Part shown: positions 45,802-56,863 of the stretch, one piece after another
Layout of the letters: each line of letters begins with the position of its first letter
Position numbering within the stretch: the first letter of the stretch is position 1
Source of the DNA: Gautieria morchelliformis
Taxonomy: Eukaryota > Basidiomycota > Agaricomycetes > Gomphales > Gomphaceae
Assembly: GCA_015179125.1 (NCBI GenBank)
Contig: WHVA01000429.1
Span: 35,736-99,735 of the forward strand
Reading direction: 5' to 3'
DNA length: 64,000 bases
Position numbers and translations under genes: made by a program
Notes under the pieces: model-generated
Seen by the model: the letters and a program-made list of their open reading frames with translations, nothing else
Told to the model about the DNA's origin: nothing
Database searches by the model: none

Positions 45802-45939
45802 CCTTTTTGAACTATCCTGCGGTTGATCGCCACGTGACCAACCGATAGTGGATTCGAAGCAATCTTGAAAAAGATCGCTGCGTTGATGACTAAACATCGT
45901 TGAGACCCTCCAGTAGACCCTCTACTGTCGGCTGCAAGC

Positions 45940-48680
45940 ATGATGATTCCACGCAGTCGAAGACAGACACGAGCGATGAGCTCGAGGTCCACGCCCCAGG
46001 CGCAGCCCAGCGACACGACGGCTGACGCTACCCTGGACCAAGAGTCCAGGACGATAGAAGACGGAGAGATCGTAGATCTCACCGCCCTTGTCCCCCCAGT
46101 AGAGGACGAGGAAAACCCCGACCACGTCTCGTTGAGCATGGCCAGGGAAGAGACGATGCCAGGCAATGAACCGGCGCTGCCCCCCCATTCCTCTCTGCCC
46201 AGAGACAAAGGAAAGGGCAGAGAAGTCTTGCCGTCATCAGACGGTAGAGCAAAAACATCGAGGCGGGCACAAAGCCACGACTCAAACTGACGCTCACGAA
46301 GTAGAGCGACGACGATCGTCCCTGAAGGGGATGACGGCAAAAAAGACGAGCCCCAGATGATGGTCAGGGCTCAGAATACTCGAGCTCCAGTCGCAAGAGC
46401 TCGAGGGCTCACGCCATCGACCACGAGATGGCAGAGGCCCTGAACAAACAGGTGCAGGCTGCACTGCACCGAAGCACGCTGACGCGCCACAAGCACGATC
46501 AGCTGGCATCGCAGCTTGACAACACCACCGCTGCCCTAATGGCAATCGGCAAGGAACTCCACCAGGTGGAGGAGATCAGGCTGCAAGATGCAGCCACGCT
46601 GGAGGACGTCCAGAAAGCCCTCCGCCCACGCGGGGAACGCGACACAACTCATCCAAGCTTGCGACAGTCCGCAGCCAACGAACGCAGTCGCGATGTGGAA
46701 GACCCGCGCCGTAAGGAGCGGGACAAGCAGCGAATGCCGCCGCCAGCCGTCCTGGTCAAACAGGACGTAAGGTTCGGGAACGAACCTCAAGAGCAACCGG
46801 CTGCCCCAACGGACAGCCATAAAACGATCCAACAGATCGTTAGGGATCAGGTCGCCTCAGAGCCTGACTCTGAAACGACGACCGAGAGCTTAGAGCTCAA
46901 AGTCGCACACTGGCAGCGTAAAGAAGCCGCAGCCACGCGCCACCACACACGGGCACTCGAGCTACTAGCGAAGAATGCTGAAGAAACAGTGGCCCACAGC
47001 CACACCGCTCAGCAGCCCGACGAGCAGCTCACGCAAGCCGTACAGGACGCACGGCAGGCGCGCGCAGCCTACAACAGCAGGCTGCAGATCCGCAACGCGG
47101 GACTGACTGGGGACACCAGGCACAAAATGCCCCCGGAACTGAGAGCACAAAATGCTCCCGATCCCGAGCCCGATCCAGGCCCGGGGCCCGTCAGGGCATA
47201 TAACAGCCTGCCCTGCGTGGCATCACAGCCGCGCGAACGATCCATGGCCCCAACGGAAGGCCAGGGAATCCCTGACCAGGCCAATGTCGTACCAATGGAG
47301 CTGTACGACGGGATCACACGGATGATCCGCGTGGCGTTAGCAGACGCTGCGGACACAGACCCGGAGAAGTCTGTGCTAGCGAAAGCCGGCGTAAAATTGG
47401 CTCACCCCAAGCCATATGCCAGGGGATCTGACCTTGAAGAGTTTGAAATCTTCGTGGCAGCCATCCTACGATGGCTGAAAATGAATTGCCTCCTAGGGCC
47501 AAACAGCATAGACATGCAGGTCGGCTACGTGGGCACTCACCTCACCGGCGAAGCCCAGGAGTGGTTCCTTCGAAACGTAGAACACTTCGATCGCCAGGTC
47601 CGCAGCTGGACGCTGGAAACTGTGATGCAGGGCCATCAAAAAAGGTTCCTGCACACACTGACGTACCATCACGCATTGAATAAGTTCAACGCGGTAATGC
47701 AGGGCATGAAAACTGTTCAGGAAATGCTGAATGAGCTCACGAAATATGTGGCATGTATGATACAGCTGCCAGACGATTACACGTTCCGGAGACGGTTCGT
47801 GTCGGCGCTGCGTGAAATGCTGCGCAACGAAGTCCTCAAAAAGGGCTATAATGCCGAGAGCAGCTCAATAGAGCAACTCTTCGAGATGGCCCGGATGATT
47901 GAGGAGGCATCCCGATACAACATGGGGATGCACCACGCAGAAAGTGCAGCAGCAACGGCAAGCGCTGCCCGGCTCACAGGGAGCAAGCCGTTGACACAAA
48001 CGGGCCTGACCAGGCCCAGCCTGTTCTCAAGAAGCGGAACAGGACAACGGCTGCCGCCCTCACGCTCAGCACAAGCTGGACGCCCGCCTGAAGCTAAACA
48101 GCCTCAAGTGTCAGGGTCGTCCCCACGACCTGCCCCACCAACAAAAGCGTTGGGCCGGCCTAACGATCGGCCCAGCGGCAGCCAAAGCAACACCACGTGC
48201 TTTGAATGCGGCCAACCTGGCCACAAGAAGGCAGAGTGCCCCCGGCTTAGGTCCGGTGTAAGGACAGCAGCCGCGAGGCACGATGGTGAGGCTGAGGATC
48301 CGGAGATGGATCTCGGTCAAAATTCTCTTCAGCAGATTGATGAAGAGGGGGAGGGTGATCCCCAACCCAATGACACTCCAGACAACGGAGACGCGCCCGC
48401 TGAAGAGTGGGACCCCGAGCCATCCCAATACTATGAATGGGACAAAGAGGTGGAAGACACCACCTACAGGTCCAGCGCGATCAGATTCGCGCTGGAAGAC
48501 GAAACCACCACGAAGGTCATGGCGGCACGCACGTCGGTCACGCCAGACAAGGCGGCCGAGCCGGTGTATCACCACCGAAGCAAACACAGGACGCGGCCAA
48601 CGTTCCCGCGCAGTGAGAACCGTACCCTATCGGGGTACTGGGAAATAAACAGCATAAAAGCCCACTGCCTGCTAGATAGC
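45940..48680 (+). pseudogene. Element A gag and start of protease
   Basis: A 116-codon N-terminal frame (45,940-46,290) ends at a stop; coding resumes in another frame at 46,428. The larger part has a coiled-coil-like N-terminus, a capsid-like core (KFNAVMQGMKTVQEML) and the CCHC knuckle CFECGQPGHKKAECP. It then enters the protease, reaching CLLDS of the active-site motif at 48,680, where element B begins. The open frame continues to 48,803 only as read-through into B. Normally gag packages element RNA and the protease matures it. Confidence 0.85.
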
Positions 48681-49141
48681 TGTATGGGATCCTGCTTTGC
48701 CGGTCAAATAGGAGAAATTCCATGTATTTTCGAAATAGTGACCTTGAAATATAGCATACTGGTATTTCTATCATTGGGGATGAACTATTTAAACTTCCTC
48801 TAATTTCCTACCATTTCTTCGCCATTTTTAATGAAGTCTTTGGCTCAAAACACTTCTATTCTGTTGCAGCAGAGTTATGAATCCACATGTATCCACAACT
48901 CTGCTTATTCAAACTCCGATGCACGTGAGCCCGAACTCGAGCCTGTGGACACTTACACACCCACAAACTCTGGCCAACCTACCGGTTCGGACTCAGCACT
49001 CTGGAAATAGCAATTTATTCCCAAGCCTCCACAACACAGTTTGTGCAATACAAACTCAGCCCAACCTATGCTACCATAGCAACAAGGCTATGCTAGGCTG
49101 TGCTGTGCCATGACTACACTCTTAAAATAGAATTAGGGTCA

Positions 49142-49589
49142 TGACTCACTGCCAAGCTGGAGTATTATTGGTCCAAAGTCTTGTGACTTGGGAAATGACT
49201 CCTGCATGACTCAGAGCCTGGCTCGGCACGTGACTCATGCTCGGACTCTGGCGTATCATTGGCTGAGAGGCCTCTTACCAATGAAAGGCTGTGTTGAGCT
49301 AATCCTCTTTAAGAATAAGGGTGTATCTTATTCTTAGAACGTGACTCATGCCTGACTCACTACCCCATTTCTGCATGACTCACCCCCTAATCGTGGGCTG
49401 CGATTGGTCAACACGAGTTCTGACTCATTACCCTTTTTCACTCTGACTCACTACCCCATTTCTGCATGACTCAGTGCATGACTCACTCCCTAATCATGAA
49501 CCGTGATTGGCCAACACATGCTCTGACTCACCACCCTTTTTCTCTCTGACTCACTACCCTATTTCTATGTGACTCAGTGCATGACTCAC
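49142..49589. promoter_or_regulatory. TGACTCA/CCAAT cluster in element B (left part)
   Basis: Fourteen exact TGACTCA heptamers in 448 bp, with ATTGG or CCAAT at five places (for example GTGATTGGCC and CGATTGGTC). They are arranged in degenerate units of a TGACTCACTACCC(A/T)TTT type. TGACTCA is the consensus for fungal Gcn4/AP-1-class bZIP factors. The cluster continues on the other side of element C. Confidence 0.75.
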
Positions 49590-49935
49590 TGTCAGGGTTC
49601 ACGCGTTTCCTTCCACAAGTTTCTATTTCCTTCCATGAGTTTCCGTCACCTTCCGTCACATGTCACTTTCTGTCACTTTCCGTAACCTTCTACAAGTTTC
49701 CATCTAAACCTATTATGTAAGCCTTGCCAGCGCTATAAGACTGTAGCCCGTGTGGTGGCGTTTCCTCAGCTTGATCTCTGAGGATACCCACTACACAGGC
49801 AAGTCCCCATGTATCTATCGTTGGTAGAGTTATAAACTGAGGATACCCACTACACAGTTGGTCATTGTCCTAGTATCGGCTCTTATCTCCTTGAGTATCT
49901 TTGGTTGTGGCTTCGTCATTAGTGTTGCCCTCACA
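49590..49935 (+). repeat. 5' LTR of element C
   Basis: 346 bp, TG...CA. It contains a repeated GAGGATACCCACTACACAG and many TTCCGTCAC-type short repeats. Near-identical to the 3' LTR. Confidence 0.95.
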
Positions 49936-49995
49936 GAAGATCAAGCTCATAGGACGACCCCACACACTTTTCTTAACTAGCCTTCATCTCAGCCT

Positions 49996-50979
49996 ATGGC
50001 AGACCAACTCCCAGACGCATACTGGGACGCCCTGGGTGACCATGGGCCATTTCTTCGAGGCCTCCTTTCCAGCCAAGCACAGCAGTTGCAGCAACTTCAA
50101 CTGCAGAATCAGGAACTGCACAATCAGATTGCTAACGTTCACGACCACTTAGCCAATGCTGCCACCAACGCTGCTGTTGCTGCTGCTCAAGCCCTTGCGC
50201 CCTCAGTACCTCACAGTGTCCCTCCATCTACTCGCTCTATCAAAGCAGCAGAACCGGAGAAGTTCAATGGAGACCGTGCAGAGACTGAAGGGTTTATCAG
50301 GTCTATCAAGTTGTCCATCGCTGTCCAGCCAGCATCCTTCCCAGATGAACGCACAAAGATCCTATACGCTCTTTCCTTCATGACGGGAGGCTCTGCGGAG
50401 ATATGGGCACACAACGAGACACAGGCTGTCATTGATGGCACCTCCTCTATATCCACTCTGGAGGGGTTTATTAAACGTGTGGAGGAGGCCTTTGGTGACC
50501 CAGATCGTGCCAGAACGGCTCGCACTAAGCTGCATGACCTTAGGATGGCGTCAGGAATGTCGGCAGATGAATACACGGCTCAATTTGAGATCCTGGCAGG
50601 CAGGACAGGCTTTAATGATGAGGCACTCGAGGATGCCTATGCTCGTGGCCTTCCAGCAGGTATCCTTGACAAGATCCACGCCCAGCCCTTTCTTCCATCC
50701 AACCTCAAAGCCTGGAAGGAAGCAGCCTGTCAGATTGACCGCAATCATCGCCGTCTGTTAGAGGTCAGGAAGGCACAGACACCTCATGTCCCTAATCGCC
50801 CTCCTCCTGCCCGACCACTCCACACTCCTGCTATGGCTCCTGTTGCCACAGCATCACCCAGTAACGTGACACCTATGGACATTGACTCATCCCGCCGCCG
50901 CACCAAAACACGAACCTGCTACAACTGTAAGAGACCTGGTCACATTTCACCAGACTGTCCTGAACCTCGCAAGCCATGA
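49996..50979 (+). CDS. Element C gag
   Basis: 327 codons from ATG 49,996, about 60 bp after the LTR. A Gln-rich coiled-coil-like segment (about 25-55) precedes a retrotransposon gag core (KFNGDRAETEGFIRSIKL ... YTAQFEILAGRTGFND). The C-terminus has the CCHC knuckle CYNCKRPGHISPDCP (about 304-318). The frame ends at a TGA at 50,977-50,979. The same frame then stays open for 40 codons of plausible coding sequence (NLTEADIAAIVSKS...) before a TAG, so the TGA is probably a mutation. The product would form the particle shell. Confidence 0.9.
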   Translation: MADQLPDAYWDALGDHGPFLRGLLSSQAQQLQQLQLQNQELHNQIANVHDHLANAATNAAVAAAQALAPSVPHSVPPSTRSIKAAEPEKFNGDRAETEGFIRSIKLSIAVQPASFPDERTKILYALSFMTGGSAEIWAHNETQAVIDGTSSISTLEGFIKRVEEAFGDPDRARTARTKLHDLRMASGMSADEYTAQFEILAGRTGFNDEALEDAYARGLPAGILDKIHAQPFLPSNLKAWKEAACQIDRNHRRLLEVRKAQTPHVPNRPPPARPLHTPAMAPVATASPSNVTPMDIDSSRRRTKTRTCYNCKRPGHISPDCPEPRKP

Positions 50980-51233
50980 ATCCGTGCAAACCTCACAGAG
51001 GCAGACATTGCAGCAATTGTCTCTAAATCTGTAGCAGCGGCGATAGAGGAATGCAAAGAGAAGGTGGAAGCCCCTGTCCAAGGGGAAGGAAAGGGTTTTT
51101 AGGCCAGTCAGCGGTGAAAGACATGCCCTGCTCGACGAATCGGTTTTCAGTTCTCGAAACATGTACAATAGGGATCACAGGCGATATGATGCATCCTTCT
51201 CCTATCCCTGATTGAACTGAAACCAAACCAGCC

Positions 51234-54200
51234 ATGCCGAAAACCCAACCCATCGCTCCAGTTGCTAATGCAAACCTTCCAGTCCCTCTATATGTCCGTA
51301 CTGCTGACCTCCGCCGATGCACCAAAGTACCTCTCAAGGTCCACTCCGTTGACACAGGGCATCCACTTGCAATTGACTCCCTCCTTGACAGTGGTGCTAC
51401 AGGGATGTTCATCGATGTGGAGTTTGTGAGGGAACACAGGCTTCGGACCCACCCCCTACCCCATGCCATCCCCGTCTACAATATTGATGGTACCCCAAAT
51501 GAGGCTGGCTCAATCAAGGAAGAAGTCGACCTCATTTGCACTTTTGGGGATCATACGGAACGTGCCACATTCTCTGTCACGAGCCTTGGACGACTTGCCA
51601 TCATTCTTGGTCACACATGGCTTGTTGAACACAACCCAGAAGTTGACTGGCATACAGGAGATGTGAAGATGACACGCTGTCCCAAGTCATGTGGGGGCAG
51701 ACCTGTTGTCAGAGGGCCCACAGTCGAAACTGTTCCAGAAGAGAGTGTAAATCAAGAGGAGGTTCCCATACAGCACACCCGCTCCCTACTTGAGGAAGGA
51801 GACAGGACCTTTGTCATCTTTGTGAATGAGAGTCCTGAAATGATTGGCGCAGGCCGGACTGTCTCCCAACAGCTTGCTGAACGGGCCAGCAAGTCTGCAC
51901 CAGTCAGATCCTTCGAGGACCTTGTCCCTAAACCATACCAGGAGTTCAAGGATGTGTTTTCTAAGGAGTCATTTGACCAACTGCCTCCTCGAAAGCCCTG
52001 GGACCATGCAATTGAGCTCACTCCAGGTGCACAACCCTTCAGCACAAAGGTTTACCCAATGTCACCGGTTGAGCAAAGGGAACTGGATAACTTCCTTGAG
52101 GAGAACCTGAAGAGCCATCGTATCCGTCCCTCCAAGTCACCTATGGCATCTCCAGTCTTCTTTGTGAAGAAAAAGGATGGCAGTCTTAGATTTGTGCAAG
52201 ACTACTGAAAGCTCAATGATATAACAATCAAGAATGCCTATCCTTTGCCCCTTGTTCCAGACATCATGAATAAGATTGCTGCTGGAAGGGCTAAATACTT
52301 CACAAAGCTTGACATTCGCTGGGGATATAATAATGTACGCATAAAAGAGGGAGATGAGTGGAAGGCAGCCTTTCGGACAAATAGGGGCCTGTATGAACCT
52401 CTAGTCATGTTCTTTGGACTCACGAACAGCCCAGCAACCTTCCAGACGATGATGAATGACATCTTCAAGAGTCTCATCGATGAAGGGGTTGTGGTGGTGT
52501 TCATGGACGACATTCTCATCTTCACAGAGTCGCTTGAAGAACATCGTAGGATTGTACGACGTGTCCTTGAAATCCTCCGGGCCAACAACCTGTACCTCAA
52601 ACCTGAAAAATGCCTATTTGAGCAACTAGAGGTGGAGTATCTCGGCCTCATCCTCTCTCAAGGACAGGTTGCCATGGACCCAGTCAAGGTTGCAGGGGTG
52701 CGGGACTGGCCAATACCACGTAACGTCACTGAAGTCAAATCATTCCTTGGTTTCATCAACTTCTACCGTAGATTTGTGGAAGACTTCTCACACATTGCAA
52801 AGCCCCTCAACCAGTTGACAAAACAGGATGCCCAATGGTCTTGGGATCCAAATGGCCCAGAGCAAATGTCCTTTGACAAGCTCAAACTCCTCATCACCTC
52901 AACACCGATCCTTGTCCTCCCTGATCAAGACAAACATTTCCGTCTTGAAACAGATGCCTCAGCCTATGCCACAGGAGCAGTACTGTCCCAGCTATGTGAT
53001 GATGGCAAATGGTGGCCTGTGGGGTTTGTCTCCAAAAGCCTCAATGACGCTGAACGCAACTATGCCATCCATGACAAGGAGCTTCTTTCTGTGATTCGGG
53101 GATTAGAGGAATGGCACCACATTTTAGAGGGAATGAAGCACAAGATTGAGATTCTCAATGACCATCAGAATCTCACCTACTTCCGCACTGCACAAAACCT
53201 GAACCATCGTCAAGCACGCTGGTCACTCTACCTCTCTCGCTTTGATTTTGAGCTGATCCATTGTCCTGGTCGTCATTCAGCCAAGCCTGATGCACTCTCA
53301 CGACACGTGGATCATAAGCGGGGGGAGGAAGACAACCAAAATCAAGTCTTACTTACCCCTGACTTGTTCCACATCAAGGCGAATCCCCCAGAGGCTGGTG
53401 CGCAGTTAGTCCCAGGTGAAGGTGATCCTTTCCTCAATCGAGTAAGGAACTGTGTAGACCGGGATGAAAAGGCTGTCAAGGCTCTCAAAGAACTGGGCTC
53501 CTCTGGCAATTTACGAGGAGAAGAGTGGTCTGAACAGGATGGGCTTGTCCTCTATCACAACAAAGTGTACGTGCCGCTTGATGCAAAACTACGACATGAC
53601 ATAGTGAAAGCGCACCATGACATGCCTCTCACCGGTCACCCTGGTCGTTGGAGAACCACTGAACTAGTTGCTCGGAGTTACTGGTGGCCTGGGATGGGAC
53701 GTTACATTGCAAAATATGTGAAGGCCTGTGACCTGTGCAACCGGACAAAAACCTTCCCTGCTTCTCCCATTGGCAAGCTTCTACCAAACCGTATCCCAGA
53801 CCGTAGATGGCAGGTTATGTCTGTTGACTTGATTGTAGAACTGCCTTCCAGTCATGGCTATGATGCTCTCCTTGTTGTTGTCGATCGCCTCTCAAAGCGT
53901 GCACATGTCATTCCCACCACTTCAGATGTAACTTCAGTGGGAGTTTCCCGACTCTTCCGTGATCATGTTTGGAAACTTCATGGGCTCCCTGAAGAAATCA
54001 TCAGTGATTGAGGCACACAGTTCATCTCCCAGTTCATGCGTGAACTGAACAAACTTCTTGGTGTGAAAGTCGCTGCCTCTACTGCTTATCACCCCCAAAC
54101 TGATGGACAGACTGAAAGGGTTAATCAGGAGATTGAGCAATACCTTCGACTATTCATCAACCAGCGTCAGGATGATTGGTTCGAATGGATATCCTTGGCC

Positions 54201-55013
54201 GAGTTTGCCTATAACAACCGAATCCATGCCTCAACCCAGACTACACCCTTCATGTTGGACAGTGGCCAACATCCAAGGCTGGGACTGGAACCAGTCCAGG
54301 AAACTCGACTCGAGGCCCTGGATGAGTTCACAACGCGGATGGAAGCGGCCACAAGAGAAGCTCGTTCAGCCCTGTCCAAGGCAGCAGAGGACATGGCACG
54401 CTTCTATGACGTGCACCATAAGGCAGCCCCAGTTTATAAGCTTGGTGACAAGGTCTGGCTCAATGCACAAAACATCACAACCACTCGCCCAATGAAGAAG
54501 CTAGACCACAAGTGGCTAGGTCCCTACACAGTTAATAAGGTGGTCTCACGAAATGCCTATGGTCTAAATCTTCCTGCATCCTTTGGTCGCACACATCCAG
54601 TGTTCTCTGTCATCCTGCTTCGGCCATATGAAGATGACCCAATTATTGAACGTCATGCCCCTCCACCCCCCCCCCCTGTCATATGGGATGGAGCCGAAGA
54701 ATATGAAGTTGAAAGGATTCTAGACAGCAGGATGTTCCATGGAAGGTTGGAGTATCTCGTGCGCTGGAAGGGCTATGGAGCTGCCGACGATCTCTGGCTA
54801 CCAGCAAAAGATGTCTCTGGGGCAAAGCGACTCATTAAGGAATTTCACTGGCAGAACCCAGAGGCACCTCAGCGTATCTCAGCAGCCACATACATGTCCC
54901 TCCCTTTCCAGAGATTTCAGAACTTCACAGAACCTTCCAGGCAAACTCTCTTCGACTGGACAGCAGGCAGGGCTTCTACTCATAATGTCAAGGGTCCGGG
55001 ACCCCAAAGATAA
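51234..55013 (+). pseudogene. Element C pol with two in-frame TGA codons
   Basis: One continuous frame apart from two TGA codons, at 52,206-52,208 (QDY-stop-KLND) and 54,009-54,011 (SD-stop-GTQF). Both sites normally hold Arg. Domains: protease LLDSGATGMFI (about residue 43); RT with LTNSPATFQ and the FMDD catalytic box; RNase H (LETDASAYATGAVL); integrase with the HHCC zinc finger (GHPGRWRT ... CDLCNRTK), MSVDLI, SD..TQF and PQTDGQTERVNQ; C-terminal chromodomain (EYEVERILDSR ... EYLVRWKGYG). Chromodomains steer integration to marked chromatin. The stops block full translation, but all catalytic residues remain. Confidence 0.93.
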
Positions 55014-55019
55014 GCGATA

Positions 55020-55118
55020 TCGGCCTCCGCCTAACCAATTCATTCCGATAAGCTATATATCCCCTCTCCACCTGTGACCGCTCGCTTCCACTGCATCGAC
55101 CCCACCACATCCATAAAC
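55020..55118 (+). promoter_or_regulatory. Possible internal promoter of the accessory ORF
   Basis: Between the pol stop and the accessory ATG lie GATAAG motifs (one just upstream at 55,010, another near 55,047) and a TATA-like CTATATATCCCC followed by a pyrimidine-rich leader. The related copy D has GATAAG/GATAAA motifs and CTGTATAC at similar spacing. Conservation suggests the ORF has its own transcription start. Inferred, not shown. Confidence 0.45.
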
Positions 55119-55119
55119 C

Positions 55120-55716
55120 ATGTCCTCGCCCGCCATTGAGCTTGTTGCCCTCCCCAGCTTCACCCAAAACCTCTCCGACCTGCCAAACATGTCACGTGTC
55201 GATCCCACCCTCCTGCACTTCTCCGGCTTCTCATCATCCAGAGCAGCCAGTGAAGCCAAGCTACAAAGGATGCTTGACTGCCGTGATCTCGACATCGCAT
55301 GGTCTTCAAAGTGGTCCGTCAGCTCTGAGGACCTCACACCAGCGAAGAGTCAGGTGCCCACTCACCCTGCACTCGCATTCCTCAGACCCCGACACAGACG
55401 AGAGAACACGTACTACATCGGCGACCCTGTCTTCCTCAACAATGGAACCCCCCTGTGTGGAACCCCCTACACTTTCGAAGGCTGGGTGGGGCGACGTTTC
55501 CGTAACATGGCAGGAGAGCGAATACGTCGAGCAAGGTTCCGAGGGCCGCACTTGCCCATGGACCCCAATCCCCCTGAGCTCATCATTGACCTGCGTTACC
55601 AGGAAGGGAAGGGTCAGGAGAGATGGTGGTCCCGCCTGTGGCATACTTGGAAACGATGTCTCGGTGGATGTTGGGGGCTAGGTGGCAGCTGTGCTTGTTG
55701 GGACGACAAGCATTGA
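55120..55716 (+). CDS. Accessory ORF of the C/D gypsy family, 198 aa
   Basis: An intact ORF between pol and the 3' LTR, so it is a third gene rather than part of pol. I recognise no domain. Conserved with the copy at 2,769: an N-terminal MSSPAIELVALPSFT, the LLHFSGFSSS block, RPRHRRENTYY with a following acidic turn, and PYTFEGWVGRRFRNMAGER. There is no signal peptide or membrane helix, which argues against an envelope protein. The C-terminus is Trp/Cys-rich. It ends 11 bp before the 3' LTR, next to a purine tract. It remains open although gag-pol has stops, compatible with selection or with chance. Confidence 0.8.
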   Translation: MSSPAIELVALPSFTQNLSDLPNMSRVDPTLLHFSGFSSSRAASEAKLQRMLDCRDLDIAWSSKWSVSSEDLTPAKSQVPTHPALAFLRPRHRRENTYYIGDPVFLNNGTPLCGTPYTFEGWVGRRFRNMAGERIRRARFRGPHLPMDPNPPELIIDLRYQEGKGQERWWSRLWHTWKRCLGGCWGLGGSCACWDDKH

Positions 55717-55727
55717 GAGGGGGGTGA

Positions 55728-56072
55728 TGTCAGGGTTCACACATTTCCTTCCACAAGTTTCTATTTCCTTCCATGAGTTTCCGTCACCTTCCGTCACATG
55801 TCACTTTCCGTCACTTTCCGTAACCTTCTACAAGTTTCCATCTCCCCTATTATGTAAGCCTTGCCAGCGCTATAAGACTGTAGCCCATGTGGTGGCATTT
55901 CCTCAGCTTGATCTCTGAGGATACCCACTACACAGGCAAGTCCCCATGTATCTATCGTTGGTAGAGTTATAAACTGAGGATACCCACTACACAGTTGGTC
56001 ATTGTCCTAGTATCGGCTCTTATCTCCTTGAGTATCTTTGGTTGTGGCTTCGTGATTAGTGTTGCCCTCACA
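55728..56072 (+). repeat. 3' LTR of element C
   Basis: 345 bp, preceded by the purine run GAGAGGGGGGTGA. Differs from the 5' LTR mainly by CpG transitions (for example CACGCG against CACACA). Confidence 0.95.
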
Positions 56073-56210
56073 CTCACACCCTATTTGTGGACTGTGATTG
56101 GCCAACACATGCTCTGACTCACTACCCTTTTTCTCAATGACTCACTACCCTATTTCTTCGTGACTCATTCTAGTCTATTAATAGATAGTAGATACAATAT
56201 AAAAGGAGGC
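56073..56210 (+). promoter_or_regulatory. Element B promoter core: TGACTCA x3, CCAAT, TATA
   Basis: Continuation of the element B cluster after the element C insertion: GTGATTGGCC, three more TGACTCA heptamers (56,115; about 56,138; 56,161) and then AATATAAAAGG at about 56,196-56,206. Spacing of the last heptamer to the TATA box is about 30 bp. This looks like an RNA polymerase II LTR promoter. Confidence 0.65.
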
Positions 56211-56863
56211 CTTACTGCCCACCTTTCAGAAGCCAATACATCATCATCTACTATCCACGTACCTCGTGTGACTTGCCAAGCTTGCACAGCTTACTAAGCT
56301 GCTAACCCCAGCTAGGGTTATTACACTTACTTAGTGTATTAATTCTCAGTTAAGTAGTTGCGTTTCTACTTAGCCACCCGGACTAACACTCCAGGTGAAA
56401 TTCTGCAGAGTGAGTCTTTCAATCGATTTCCTTGTCAATTAGCTCTCCAATACCTGAGACGAACTGATCAGTGACTTTCCTGTTCAGTGACTTTCACAAG
56501 TCACTTCTTAAACCCTAGTCACTCATTTATTGCAGTGCATTGACATTAATCGGGTCAGTCCACTTACAAACTCTCCTGTGAAGCCATTCCTATCTTTTTG
56601 GAATACTTGGACCCCGATAGTCATCCTCGAACCTACAGACTTTTAGTTTATTGTTCAGTGCTGCTAAGAAACGTATTGCCTTCCATCCGTATTAACTTGG
56701 ACTAGTTTTTACGCGGATTGCAACCAAGGTGCAAATATTAAATTATTTCCGGAGTTGTGCTGCAGCATTGTTTAATATTCTTTGAGTATCGTATACGACA
56801 CGTTCTGATAGACCAAAGTGTTAGCTCTGACACCAAAGTCTTGAAGGGTTCCAAAACAATAGC

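Larger units (their letters stand above)
49590..56072 (+). mobile_element. Gypsy chromovirus C, youngest layer, 6,483 bp
   Basis: 346/345-bp LTRs (49,590-49,935; 55,728-56,072) beginning TGTCAGGG and ending CCCTCACA, with a perfect target duplication CTCAC (49,585-49,589; 56,073-56,077) inside one of element B's TGACTCA motifs. Internal order: gag, protease-RT-RNase H-integrase-chromodomain, then a separate accessory ORF. The LTRs differ at about nine positions, five of them C/T or G/A at CpG. The coding region is nearly full length but carries in-frame TGA codons in gag-pol. I see no tRNA primer-binding site next to the 5' LTR. Confidence 0.95.
48681..56858 (+). mobile_element. Element B: 1.69-kb solo LTR-like sequence (split by C)
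   Basis: Starts TGTATGGG and ends CCAAAACA, with the 5-bp duplication ATAGC at 48,676-48,680 and 56,859-56,863. It therefore has LTR termini and an integrase-type footprint. Removing element C (49,590-56,072 plus one CTCAC copy) leaves about 1,690 bp without coding capacity. Orientation plus is inferred from the order of a promoter-like region and a TATA box. Best read as a solo LTR of a large-LTR element. A non-autonomous element is the alternative. Its family is not otherwise present in the window. Confidence 0.8.

Noticed and set aside
48681-48803. Last 41 codons of the long gag ORF of element A
   Set aside because: This part is read-through into element B, since it starts exactly at B's TG terminus after the ATAGC duplication.
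55120-55716. Accessory ORF as a retroviral-type envelope gene
   Set aside because: It has no signal peptide, transmembrane helix or furin-like site and is only 198 aa.
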